From: Bdellovibrionales bacterium GWA2_49_15
GTDB taxonomy: Bacteria > Bdellovibrionota > Bacteriovoracia > Bacteriovoracales > Bacteriovoracaceae
Assembly (NCBI GenBank): GCA_001769855.1
Contig: MEPP01000023.1
Span: 73,978 to 137,977, forward strand
DNA length: 64,000 nucleotides
Direction of reading: 5' to 3'
Positions within the stretch are counted from its first letter, which is position 1. Every line of letters starts with the position of its first letter. The position numbers and the translations under genes were made by a program. A model generated the notes under the pieces. The model was not told where the DNA came from and did not search any database. It saw only the letters and a program-made list of their open reading frames with translations. Positions 31,397-40,161 of this stretch are shown here, piece after piece.

Positions 31397-32650
31397 TTAC
31401 ACCCTGAATGCCTTTTGCATTCTTTCTTGCTCAGGTCGTCCAATTCCATATTTATTAGCAAGGCCTTTCCACAGAGCTACTTCAGTTTTCACGGCAGCGA
31501 TTATCTCGTTGGCCTTTGCGGAGGAGAGTCTAAAATCCTTGGCAACACTTTTGGCCAGATCATAATCTAGAGCATTGCTTTCAAGCGAAATATTCAAGCT
31601 CAACCCCGTGGCCATTTCGTTAGGATTTATATCGTAGGCCGGGGAGAGAATCCAACCATCTTGTGTAAGCAAGAAACCATGGTTTCTTAGATGATCATCC
31701 GAGTTTGAAACAGCAATTGAAAATACGATTCTTTTCCATAATTCTTCAAGATCACTATCAACATGGCGAGGGGAGCCGTGAGAGATGATAAAATCAACAA
31801 ATTCTGAGTAGCTTGCTCCGGAATCTGCATTGTCTCCATCTTTGTGTTCAAGCAAGGTCATGGCCGAAGCAAAATGAATTCTTCGCCCGTCCGTGGTTCG
31901 ATCAAATCTCTGCACTAAAAATGTGTGATACTTATTTGCCAATTTTTGAACTTTAGCTTCAGCAACTTTGATACCACAATTTCTTGCTAATTCATAAACC
32001 ACTGCTTCCCAAGCTCCGGCGTCCTTGATGTCATTTTTGCTCGGGAATTTTGCTATCCAAAGATTGTTACTTGTATCAAGGACATTTGCTTTTGGCCTGG
32101 TTCCTCCGAGAGATGAACCAGGGGCGAATAAAAGTTGTAGCCATTCAGAAAAATGGGGGTCGTTTTCGGCACCTTCTTCTTCTAGTGCCAAACTTGCCTG
32201 TTCCAATTCTCTGAGCGTTGTCCACGGCGGTGTTGCCTTTTTATGATGATCATCAAGAAAGGGACCATCACCTATTTTAAATCGTAGCCCTCCCATTCTA
32301 TTCTCGTCATAAACTCCCAGTAAAAAATCCGATGGCATGAGTGTTTTTACAGCTCGTTGTTCTTCTTTAGCGTAGAGGGCCTCTCTTCTTAACATAAGCA
32401 CCTCACCCCATCGGTCAGGAGAAGAATCAAGAAAAACTCCAAAGTTTTTTACACCTTCAGGTGGATGATATTTACCTTCAAATAGTTGGAGCTTAGGATC
32501 AATCTGAAATTTGTTGGAACTCTTGAGCCAGTCCTTTTCATACTCAAATGAAAAGATTTCTTTTCCTCTTGTGATAGACGCAATGAGTGTCCCAATTTTT
32601 TGGGGCGTGTGCAGGAAAACCCAATCGGCCCAAACTTCGATGGTCTTCAT
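31397..32650 (-). CDS. hipA: HipA-family serine/threonine kinase toxin
   Basis: 417 residues. The kinase landmarks are GSSLGGTRPKANVLD near residue 194, WIAKFPSK (ATP-binding Lys), FLVQRFDRT near 255, VSNSDDHLRNHGFLL near 312 (catalytic loop with Asp and Asn) and LSPAYDINPN near 335 (metal-binding Asp). HipA kinases phosphorylate translation factors such as GltX and cause growth arrest unless bound by HipB. Its ATG overlaps the hipB stop by four bases. The module is bounded by the 11-bp repeats. Confidence 0.92.
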   Translation of the reverse strand: MKTIEVWADWVFLHTPQKIGTLIASITRGKEIFSFEYEKDWLKSSNKFQIDPKLQLFEGKYHPPEGVKNFGVFLDSSPDRWGEVLMLRREALYAKEEQRAVKTLMPSDFLLGVYDENRMGGLRFKIGDGPFLDDHHKKATPPWTTLRELEQASLALEEEGAENDPHFSEWLQLLFAPGSSLGGTRPKANVLDTSNNLWIAKFPSKNDIKDAGAWEAVVYELARNCGIKVAEAKVQKLANKYHTFLVQRFDRTTDGRRIHFASAMTLLEHKDGDNADSGASYSEFVDFIISHGSPRHVDSDLEELWKRIVFSIAVSNSDDHLRNHGFLLTQDGWILSPAYDINPNEMATGLSLNISLESNALDYDLAKSVAKDFRLSSAKANEIIAAVKTEVALWKGLANKYGIGRPEQERMQKAFRV

Positions 32651-32973
32651 TTTTTACCTTCGATTTTGCTTCTCGGGGCACGGCCCTTTAATGAAAGTTC
32701 TAAATCTTGCAGCTTTCTTCCCAATGCATCGTCTTTGGCGATTAGCTCAATATCCTCTGCCAAGTTTAAAGTATGAAGGACATTTGCAATCGCTCCAATG
32801 CTCACTCCCGGTTCACCTTTCTCGATACTGACAACTGTATTAAGCGAGATACCCGCCCTTTGAGCGACGGCCCTCAAAGAGAGATCGCGCCTTAAACGGG
32901 CCATTTTGATGTTGCCCCCAAGCATGATTAATAGCCTCTTCGTCAAAGGGGAAGATGTAATAGATTTCTTCAT
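32647..32973 (-). CDS. hipB: HipB-like XRE-family antitoxin/repressor
   Basis: 108 residues. The helix-turn-helix runs through KMARLRRDLSLRAVAQRAGI, then SLNTVVSIEKGEPGVSIG (about residues 23-60). AAAGG sits six bases before the ATG. It neutralises HipA and represses the operon; the inverted repeat at 33011-33041 lies over its promoter. Confidence 0.9.
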   Translation of the reverse strand: MKKSITSSPLTKRLLIMLGGNIKMARLRRDLSLRAVAQRAGISLNTVVSIEKGEPGVSIGAIANVLHTLNLAEDIELIAKDDALGRKLQDLELSLKGRAPRSKIEGKK

Positions 32974-32984
32974 AATTAGCCTTT

Positions 32985-33041
32985 AATTGATACAAAACAG
33001 CTAATTTATATCAATTTATGGGTAATTATAACATAAATTGA
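32985..33041 (-). promoter_or_regulatory. hipBA (first module) promoter with inverted-repeat operators
   Basis: TCAATTTATG (33011-33020) and CATAAATTGA (33032-33041) form a perfect ten-base inverted repeat. Its 11-base spacer contains ATTATA, which is TATAAT on the minus strand (33030-33025). A second inverted repeat, AATTGATA (32985-32992) and TATCAATT (33009-33016), lies downstream and overlaps it. Both are plausible HipB operators sitting on the -10 box and transcription start. Confidence 0.6.
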
Positions 33042-33187
33042 GATAGTGCGTAACATGTTGATTTAATATAGTGAGGCGCAAAGTTTCTAGGACGTCCTAG
33101 TTTTTTAATTACATTTTACAATCCCCCTTGAAAACTATTCCAAATCAATATAAAAAGCGTGGTCTTGGATTTTTCCCTGAGGGCGAT

Positions 33188-33880
33188 ATGAAACTTTTTT
33201 TAGCGATGATTTTTGTGATGAGTACTTTGTCTCCGGTGTGGGGGGGGTGGGTCCCGTCGAATGAAGTTCGAAAAAACATCGTGCAAGCGATGTATTTTAA
33301 TGACGACCGAGAAAGCGTGTATCAGTTGCTCAAGTCAAATCTAGAACAAGGTATGGATGTTGAATCACCACACCCCGATTTAAAACATTCACTTCTTACG
33401 AAATTTGCCACCATCGAATGGTACCGCGAAGATGGCCGCAGCGAAGGCCGCCAATTCACCGACTGGGATCAGAAAATTTTTGACCTACTTATCAGGTATG
33501 GTGCCAATGTCAATTATAGCTGGAGCACCGGAGGTATTTCTCGCAGTAATGTCCTGCTCGAGGCCGTTCATAGGTGGAATCTGGATATGGTGAAAAAGTT
33601 AATCAAGGCCGGCGCAAATCCCAAGGTCAGCTTTCCCACTGGAAATTTCAATCTTCGAAATAACGTCTTGATTGGGCCCGTTCGCTACTACGACGGAGCT
33701 ATGTTCTCTTATTTGCATAAGCTCACTAATTTTCCCATAAATGGACTCGACTATTGCTCAGCCTATGACGAAAGACCGGTGCCAGATGATGATTGGCAAA
33801 GGGAAGTACTTGAAACTCTTATCAAGCCGGCATCGAAGGATTACGACCGGCAAAAGTGCTTGAAATTACTAGGCTTATAG
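33188..33880 (+). CDS. Exported ankyrin-like repeat protein
   Basis: 230 residues from the ATG at 33188, with GAGGGC five bases upstream; an earlier TTG at 33128 lacks a site. The signal peptide is MKLFLAMIFVMSTLSPVWG. The middle has ankyrin-type helices and turns: DLLIRYGANVNY near residue 100 and VLLEAVHRWNLDMVKKLIKAGANPKV near 122. Secreted ankyrin proteins usually bind other proteins; the partner is unknown. Confidence 0.75.
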   Translation: MKLFLAMIFVMSTLSPVWGGWVPSNEVRKNIVQAMYFNDDRESVYQLLKSNLEQGMDVESPHPDLKHSLLTKFATIEWYREDGRSEGRQFTDWDQKIFDLLIRYGANVNYSWSTGGISRSNVLLEAVHRWNLDMVKKLIKAGANPKVSFPTGNFNLRNNVLIGPVRYYDGAMFSYLHKLTNFPINGLDYCSAYDERPVPDDDWQREVLETLIKPASKDYDRQKCLKLLGL

Positions 33881-33943
33881 CATTTTTTTGATAAATTTCA
33901 GAAATTTATATTATTCCCTTACAAATTTTGCCGATAAATACGG

Positions 33944-36900
33944 GTGAAATTTTTTACAACTTTTTTCATCGTCTTGTCAGTGATGGTGAAAGCAGAGTGT
34001 CCGTATTTAGACGGGGCACCAGACCTGCCACCCGCGCTGGGTAAACTACTGCCCTCTGACCAACTTCTGTGCGCGCAAAAATTTTATCAATACCAGAATT
34101 CTGATGATTTAAAGCGGCCGCACTTTTGTACCTGCCTGAGCACTCAGAATCCAATGGACCCGATGGCATCCTCGACGGCAATTACGAAAGAAGAGGATCA
34201 GCGTCTTAAAAATTTAATTGAAGATTTAGCGGTTGAGCATGCCAAGGCGGCCATGGAGACGATGTTTACCAATGCCATCTACTTTGATGCCTACGTCAGG
34301 CGTGGGGCGCTTGATACCCGATTTCTCGCCAATATGGACAAGTGCCGCCTGCGGGGGATAGTAGATTCATTAAAAAAGCAATCTGACGATTGCAACCAAA
34401 CCACTTACCAACGCCGCCTCGCTAAATTTCTAAATTTCCCCGAGTCAGAAGTTAAACAAGCTCTCACGACTGAGTCCACGAGGGAATCTCTCTTTTCAGA
34501 TTTTTTGAGTGGATTCAAAGAAAGTATGATTCCGCTGGCAAAAAATATAATTCCTTCTCATCTTCCCAATGCCTGCATGCCGTTTAAGGCCTTCCTGATG
34601 TTTTCCGCGCCACCGATCGACGATGAGCTTTTTGATCAAACTCTTCGAAGCGGAGGTCTGGACCAAAATAAGGACGAGAAGAAACAACTGCTAGGTAATT
34701 ATCTTAATATGCCTTCAATGGGTGCATCGTTCTTAAGCAAGGTCGAACATCCCCTGGGCTGGATGGCGCAGGACCATCGAGAACAGATGGAGCATAACGC
34801 CCGCATTGCCGGAAATCACCCCTTGATGCTCATGGTATTTCAAGACGAGAAAATACTTGAAGATCTAAAATTACACATTGCTAATTCGGATCGGTGTCAG
34901 TCAGAGCAAACAAATCGTTATAATCAGGCTACGGACCCCGAATATCACCGGCATTATGACGAAAAGTTGGCGGAGCTAACGGCCCTTTGTCTTCCCGGAA
35001 GTGGATACAAAAGATGTCTTCGCGAAAAAAAGAATCAGGCAGCCGAATTCGCAAGGACAAAAATTCCAGGGCATAAGGAGTGGGTTAAGCAGCAATCTAT
35101 CGCGGGGTGCGAAACGTACCAAGATTTTTTTCAAAAAGAAAAAAACATTAACGAGATCATTAAAGCACAAAATAATAAATGTGAAAAATTCAGAAGAGAT
35201 ATTTCGACTGAGTTTTTGTGCAAGGAAGATCTTTCAAGTTTGAAACCAACAACCATGGAATTTGAACTCGGACCGAAAATTTTTAATGCCTTTGGCACGG
35301 ATGCTCCCAGGATCTTCAATCACTATTTAAAAAAACATTATTGCAAAATCACCCAGTCAGGAGACAGCGCTCAAAAACACCCACCTGAAGTGACTCCACT
35401 TGAAAATGCAGGCATCATCGACCACCTCCGCCCGCAATCCGAGCTAACCGATCTTCGTCACCAGAGAGTCAGCGATTATGAACGCTACAACAATTTTTTA
35501 TGCAAAAAGATGAAAGGCCGACGCCCGGATGGGACGACCTTTGCCTGCGATAATATTAGCGCCCGGCCCCCTGAGTGCAATCAATCGATTTATTTTAAAC
35601 AGATGGCTTGCCAGGCGCTAAAAAGTGAACTTGATGGGGTCACACCTAAAATGGAAGAAGAGAGAAAGCGCGATTATTTTTTAGCGCCTGAAGAATATAA
35701 CGGACTGGCCCATCACCAATCGTTTCCAAGCAGTCGCGAATCCCTCGATCATGGTCCCATGATTTTAGAGTTTCAACGCCTGGCCAATACGCTGCCAGGA
35801 AATCTTGGAGCGAATTGTACGCTACCCAACCCACTTCCTACCGATTCTGCGAGTGTATCCAGCTGGTTTGCTAGCGAGGAGCGTAGAGTCGCTCAAGGCA
35901 GTGGCTCAGGTTCGGGTTCGAGCGTGGGCGATGCTGGTGCCGCCTTTTTTAGCGATTATTTTCTTGAAGGCACCACTGACGATGAAACTCATCTGGTGGA
36001 GTTTCGCGCCAAAAACCCTGGTCTCAGTGATGGCACCGTGAGTGGCACAATTCTGCCCGTGCCCTATGAGCGACGGGTCGAAGTCGCGCCGACAACGCTG
36101 ATCCTGCCTACTCCTGTACCAACGGCAGTAGCAACGCCCGCAAACCCAAGCGGCCTACCCGAAGTGGCCAACGACCCAACTTTATCAAAGTTAGGTGGCA
36201 GTCTCGCCGAGCGCGGAATTTCCCCTCGTGCCCCGGCGTCGGTTTCTCCCGCGACAGTTCCTCACGTGGCCAATCCGGCGAATGTTCTTGCGCCAACCCC
36301 GACGCCGGGCCAAACGCCCGCCACGCCGGGGCCACTCGCGAATGATCAAAGTGAAGAGCTGCGGCGAATGCAAGAGTACGAACGGAAACTCAGAGATCTG
36401 GAGCGAAGAGAGGCGGAACTTGCAGCGGCCGGAAGGCGAACAGAGGCCGAGCGAATCAAGGCAGAAATTGCAAGACTCAAACGCGAACTCGAAGCATTCA
36501 ATAACTCCAATAATAATGTGGTGAAAGTTACGCCGACTCCCACACCGAATGCGATCGTCGGTCCAACCCCCGCTCCCACAGCGGGCCCCAAGGTCGGTGG
36601 AGGGGCCATCGCTGGTCGCACAGGTTCGACAGGAGTGCGTCCTGGAGCTGAGAGAAAAATCGCGAGTGGTGGCGGCGGCGGAGGTTCTTCTTCCAGAGGG
36701 GCCACGAGTGCCGCTCGAAATCTTGCCGGCGTGTCGGGAGGCGGAGGAGGTGCCTCAAGGGGTCTCGACGGCTTTGCGGCCAAGCTGAAAAATTCTCGCT
36801 ACCATTCGCCTGTCGAACCATTTACTGGCAGGCCCGGCGGTTTTCCAGGAATCAAGCCAATCAAAGATCATCTTCCCTACGAATCGCCGCAGATTATTGC

Positions 36901-37312
36901 TTATGAGCTTATTGATATTTTCGGCCTCAAAAAAGTCGTCATGTATTTTCATCTCGAAGGAAAAACGTTCAGCGCACTCAAGGCCCTCGAGCATGGCGAT
37001 TATGAAATTATTGTCTATGCGTTCAATCCCAGCGAGTTGGAAAAAAATCAACTCGAGCGACCCGAGGAAGTTGACCGACGCATCCGCGTGAAGCGTCTCC
37101 TAGAAGAGCTACGGGCCACGCCGAGCGAGGCGGCGAAGAACGCGGGGGCCTTTTCAACCGCCGCCGACAATACTCATGAGCTGACGCGCGAAACCCTGCT
37201 TACAGAGCACGAACGCAAAATGGCCCTGACCAACATGATCCCACCGCGCGTTCTCGATAAGGCCTGGGATGAGCTACCGCATTTTGTGCTTCCCCCGACT
37301 GACTTAGAGTGA
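33944..37312 (+). CDS. Very large exported protein with Pro/Thr-rich, coiled-coil and Gly-rich segments
   Basis: 1122 residues from a GTG start with signal peptide MKFFTTFFIVLSVMVKA. Residues about 20-600 form a helical, cysteine-bearing region (CPYLD, CTCLS, ADKCR-like spacings). About 680-840 are rich in Pro, Thr and Ala (repeats such as TPVPTA and PTPTPG). About 845-890 form a charged coiled coil (EELRRMQEYERKLRDLERRE). A Ser/Gly-rich linker follows, then a globular C-terminus. It looks like a surface or periplasmic structural protein. I recognise no family. The base composition is GC-richer than the AT-rich cassette downstream. Confidence 0.75.
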   Translation: MKFFTTFFIVLSVMVKAECPYLDGAPDLPPALGKLLPSDQLLCAQKFYQYQNSDDLKRPHFCTCLSTQNPMDPMASSTAITKEEDQRLKNLIEDLAVEHAKAAMETMFTNAIYFDAYVRRGALDTRFLANMDKCRLRGIVDSLKKQSDDCNQTTYQRRLAKFLNFPESEVKQALTTESTRESLFSDFLSGFKESMIPLAKNIIPSHLPNACMPFKAFLMFSAPPIDDELFDQTLRSGGLDQNKDEKKQLLGNYLNMPSMGASFLSKVEHPLGWMAQDHREQMEHNARIAGNHPLMLMVFQDEKILEDLKLHIANSDRCQSEQTNRYNQATDPEYHRHYDEKLAELTALCLPGSGYKRCLREKKNQAAEFARTKIPGHKEWVKQQSIAGCETYQDFFQKEKNINEIIKAQNNKCEKFRRDISTEFLCKEDLSSLKPTTMEFELGPKIFNAFGTDAPRIFNHYLKKHYCKITQSGDSAQKHPPEVTPLENAGIIDHLRPQSELTDLRHQRVSDYERYNNFLCKKMKGRRPDGTTFACDNISARPPECNQSIYFKQMACQALKSELDGVTPKMEEERKRDYFLAPEEYNGLAHHQSFPSSRESLDHGPMILEFQRLANTLPGNLGANCTLPNPLPTDSASVSSWFASEERRVAQGSGSGSGSSVGDAGAAFFSDYFLEGTTDDETHLVEFRAKNPGLSDGTVSGTILPVPYERRVEVAPTTLILPTPVPTAVATPANPSGLPEVANDPTLSKLGGSLAERGISPRAPASVSPATVPHVANPANVLAPTPTPGQTPATPGPLANDQSEELRRMQEYERKLRDLERREAELAAAGRRTEAERIKAEIARLKRELEAFNNSNNNVVKVTPTPTPNAIVGPTPAPTAGPKVGGGAIAGRTGSTGVRPGAERKIASGGGGGGSSSRGATSAARNLAGVSGGGGGASRGLDGFAAKLKNSRYHSPVEPFTGRPGGFPGIKPIKDHLPYESPQIIAYELIDIFGLKKVVMYFHLEGKTFSALKALEHGDYEIIVYAFNPSELEKNQLERPEEVDRRIRVKRLLEELRATPSEAAKNAGAFSTAADNTHELTRETLLTEHERKMALTNMIPPRVLDKAWDELPHFVLPPTDLE

Positions 37313-37402
37313 ATCTTGAATTCATGAAATTTAATTATTCAGGCGACAATTTTCAAAGTGCGGACTAATATTTATGTAAAATCCATCTTGGGATATCGTA
37401 AA

Positions 37403-38413
37403 ATGAGATTATTTGGATTAAAAAAAGAGCAAATTGATCTTGTCAAAAATATTTTTGAAAGCATTTTTACTGCAAATGACAAGGTCAAAATATTCATTTT
37501 TGGCCTTCCCACCAAAAGAAGATTGCACGAATCTTCAAGGATAAATTTTGCTCTCAAATCGAAAGATAAGAATCTGAATCAAAAAATAGCCGGACTCAAC
37601 AAGGAGTTTGAAAACTCTGAACTCCCTTATAAAGTTGATTTATTAAATTGGGATGAAATACTTCCTTCTGATCTATCTCAAATCAAAAAGCAAAAGTTTC
37701 TGTTTTGGGCCCCAGAGCACATTGAAATCAAATCGCCCTGGCGCATCTGTCCTTTAGGAGAGCACTGGGTGCGAAGACATAATAGGCATTTGGATACAGG
37801 AACAGTTGTGGATCAAGATGGGCATTGTAGAAAAAATGGATCAAAAAAAGATATCTTGATGGGAGATGAAATTGAACTTATTTCAAATCTTGACCGCTTT
37901 AAAAAACCAGCCATCATGGTAAGTGCAAATGATTTGGGTTTCAAAGATGGAAATATGTTCAATGAACTGATTGCTGGATGGGCATTTTACTGGAATGATA
38001 TTTATAAGCCTGATACCCCTATCCATCCAAATCTAGTAAAAGCTCTCATCGCAACTGAATCAAGCTTTGACCCGAAGGTTCAAGCGAGTAACGGTGAACC
38101 TGGAATTGGTCAAGCGCAGGGACTTGTTCAATTAACAGAGCAGACGTACAAAATATTGAAAAATAGAAAAGGTGAACTCAAAGATCATTTGGTAATATTA
38201 AATACGGACGAAATTTGGCTTCCCAATAATAATATATGTGCTGCCATTCGGTGGCTATTCAGGAAACACGAAACGGCTAAAAAACGCCTCAAACGTGAGC
38301 CAACATGGGAAGAGACGCTCTGGGAGTATAAAGGAATCTTAAATAAGAAAAATCCAAAATCTATTGCTATCAAAAAAAGGTTAGCCAAATTCATCGAGAG
38401 AATGCATGAATAA
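37403..38413 (+). CDS. MntA-like (degenerate) nucleotidyltransferase fused to lysozyme-like SLT domain, copy 1
   Basis: 336 residues from the ATG at 37403, chosen because it aligns with the start of copy 2 at 44910; a longer frame begins at 37358. Residues 1-105 match the nucleotidyltransferase fold of copy 2 almost without gaps, but the GS and DxD residues are lost (G34-L35, R46, N48), leaving only Asp79. Residues 112-150 hold a conserved block CPLGEHWVRRH then DGHCRKNGSKKD. Residues 205-312 look like a transglycosylase: ATESSFDP (Glu219), QAQGLVQLTEQT, NNICAAIRWL. No signal peptide. The next gene overlaps it by eight bases. Confidence 0.72.
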   Translation: MRLFGLKKEQIDLVKNIFESIFTANDKVKIFIFGLPTKRRLHESSRINFALKSKDKNLNQKIAGLNKEFENSELPYKVDLLNWDEILPSDLSQIKKQKFLFWAPEHIEIKSPWRICPLGEHWVRRHNRHLDTGTVVDQDGHCRKNGSKKDILMGDEIELISNLDRFKKPAIMVSANDLGFKDGNMFNELIAGWAFYWNDIYKPDTPIHPNLVKALIATESSFDPKVQASNGEPGIGQAQGLVQLTEQTYKILKNRKGELKDHLVILNTDEIWLPNNNICAAIRWLFRKHETAKKRLKREPTWEETLWEYKGILNKKNPKSIAIKKRLAKFIERMHE

Positions 38414-38927
38414 AATAATCCTCTTACTCTTCTCGCTGACTCTAATCTCTTTTGCCACTCCGGCAAAAGAAATTGAATTAAGAAAGATGAAATTCACAGA
38501 AAACAAATTCTACGCCGAATTCTTGGCCAAGAATGTTTCAGTCCATTGTACGCCTGCGGACAAAGAAGAAAATAATTACAAAATTTCATATATTATTGGG
38601 CGTACAGCCGATGAACACCATCTTTTTGTATTCAGACGTCCTTGGTCTCCTAAAACGTGTGCCTGGAGAAAAAAAGAGATTAGCAAAATTCTTAGAGACA
38701 ATAGAATCGTAAGGATACTAGGGATTTTAAGAATCGAAAGCAACTATCAGCAGGACAAGGACGATCAGGGGAAGCTTGATCCACCATTGAGAAACAGGAG
38801 ACACTATTCTTGGATTTTTGATCGTATCGATAATGGCAAAGGCCAGTGTCACGGTTATTTTGATTCCCATGAACAAAGTGAAGGGTCCTGTGCTAAAGAC
38901 CGTGTCGAAAATATCATTATGGATTGA
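38406..38927 (+). CDS. Small exported partner protein, copy 1
   Basis: 173 residues with a clear signal peptide (IILLLFSLTLISFATPA). The mature protein has cysteines in SVHCTPAD, KTCAWRKKEI, GQCHGYF and GSCAKD. It is translationally coupled to the fusion gene by an eight-base overlap. Although shorter, the partner at 43514-43897 shares its layout: the first Cys, then TH/EHH-F, TC before a K-rich helix, YSWIFDRI against YYWRWKSI, and a final C-x-YF. A periplasmic location next to a murein-hydrolase-like gene suggests an inhibitor or cofactor, but no function is shown. Confidence 0.72.
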   Translation: MNKIILLLFSLTLISFATPAKEIELRKMKFTENKFYAEFLAKNVSVHCTPADKEENNYKISYIIGRTADEHHLFVFRRPWSPKTCAWRKKEISKILRDNRIVRILGILRIESNYQQDKDDQGKLDPPLRNRRHYSWIFDRIDNGKGQCHGYFDSHEQSEGSCAKDRVENIIMD

Positions 38928-39086
38928 GAAATCTGTTTGCCTGCTTCTCTTTCTCGGGACGCAATGGAGGCATAGCGTCAAGCGCGCCCCTCAGAATGTC
39001 GCAAAGGATTAACAAAAAGGACCTGGCACCCACTCGGTCTTTGGGATAAAATCGCGCGAAACGCAAACAAACCACGGGGATTTAAT

Positions 39087-40160
39087 ATGGAATTTATCGA
39101 TTTAGGTGCCCAGTACGACACAATCAAAGACAAAGTTAACAAACGCATTCAAACCGTCCTCGATCATCGTAAATTTATTTTAGGCCCCGAAGTCGAAGAG
39201 TTCGAAAAAGAAATGAGCAAATTTTTAGGCGTGAAGCATGCCATCGGTGTCGCTAACGGAACCGACGGTCTGATGATCTGCTTGAAGGCCCTCGATATAC
39301 GCCCAGGCGACCAGGTGATCGTGCCTGCCTTTAGTTTTTTTGCAACTTCCGAAGTGGTTTCCATGTTAGGCGCTGAGCCCGTGTTTTGCGATGTGGACCC
39401 CGACACTTATAATCTTGATCCCAAGGCGCTGGAAAAAATTATCACGCCCAAGATCAAGGCCATCATGCCCGTCAGTCTCTATGGCCAGTGCGCCGACTTT
39501 GATTGGATCAACCAAATTGCCAGCAAGTATAAAATTCCCGTGATTGAAGATGCCGCTCAAAGTTTCGGCGCAATTTACAAAGGCAAGCGTTCGGGCAATC
39601 TGACCGCGCTCGCCGCCACCAGCTTTTTTCCTGCCAAACCACTCGGCTGCTACGGCGACGGCGGTGCCTGCTTCACCAATGACGACAAGCTGGCCGAACG
39701 TATTAAGCAACTTCGTTTCCACGGTCAGGTTGGCCGCTATAACCACGTGCTCGTGGGCCATAACAGCCGTCTCGACACTCTTCAGGCCGCAATCCTAACT
39801 GAAAAGCTGGCCATCTTTCCAAAAGAAATGGAGCTACGCCAGAAGGTCGCCGATGCCTACAACGCAGGCCTCAAAGGAAAAGTTAAAACTCCCAAGGTTG
39901 AAAGCTTTAATAAGAGCGTCTGGGCCCAGTATACAATCGAGGTGAATGACCGCGACGCCTTTGCCAAAAAAATGCAAGACAAGGGCGTTCCAACGGCCGT
40001 GCACTACCCGAAACCACTGCACCTTCAACCGGTGTACGAAGGGCAATACTCGAATCAGAAATTTCCTGTCTCTGAGGCCATTTGCCAGAAGGTGATTTCC
40101 CTGCCGATGCATCCCTACATGTCAGAGAAAGATCTGAAGACAGTGATTGGGGCGGTGTAG
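39087..40160 (+). CDS. DegT/DnrJ/EryC1/StrS sugar aminotransferase (WbpE-like)
   Basis: 357 residues, PLP-dependent. MEFIDLGAQYDTIKDKVNK at the N-terminus, IGVANGTDGLMICLKAL near 52, EDAAQSFGA near 159 and FFPAKPLGCYGDGGACFTND near 182 (the PLP lysine is in FFPAK) match the WbpE/QdtB type of 3-keto-sugar aminotransferases. It makes an aminosugar for the surface glycan and probably belongs with the genes at 53268-64000. It stands alone between accessory modules; the hipA stop of the second module begins only two bases past its own stop. Confidence 0.93.
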   Translation: MEFIDLGAQYDTIKDKVNKRIQTVLDHRKFILGPEVEEFEKEMSKFLGVKHAIGVANGTDGLMICLKALDIRPGDQVIVPAFSFFATSEVVSMLGAEPVFCDVDPDTYNLDPKALEKIITPKIKAIMPVSLYGQCADFDWINQIASKYKIPVIEDAAQSFGAIYKGKRSGNLTALAATSFFPAKPLGCYGDGGACFTNDDKLAERIKQLRFHGQVGRYNHVLVGHNSRLDTLQAAILTEKLAIFPKEMELRQKVADAYNAGLKGKVKTPKVESFNKSVWAQYTIEVNDRDAFAKKMQDKGVPTAVHYPKPLHLQPVYEGQYSNQKFPVSEAICQKVISLPMHPYMSEKDLKTVIGAV

Positions 40161-40161
40161 G

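Larger units (their letters stand above)
31371..33102. repeat. 11-bp direct repeat flanking the first HipBA module
   Basis: ACGTCCTAGTT occurs at 31371-31381, just past the hipA stop, and again at 33092-33102, just past the hipB promoter. It brackets the whole module on both sides with nothing else inside. It could be a target-site duplication or a recombination scar. The span given here is the whole bracketed unit. Confidence 0.55.

Noticed and set aside
36346..36783. Long antisense reading frames over the Pro/Gly-rich region of the large exported protein
   Set aside because: Their composition (runs of Pro, Ala, Arg) mirrors the GC-rich repeats of the sense strand; there are no starts with ribosome sites.
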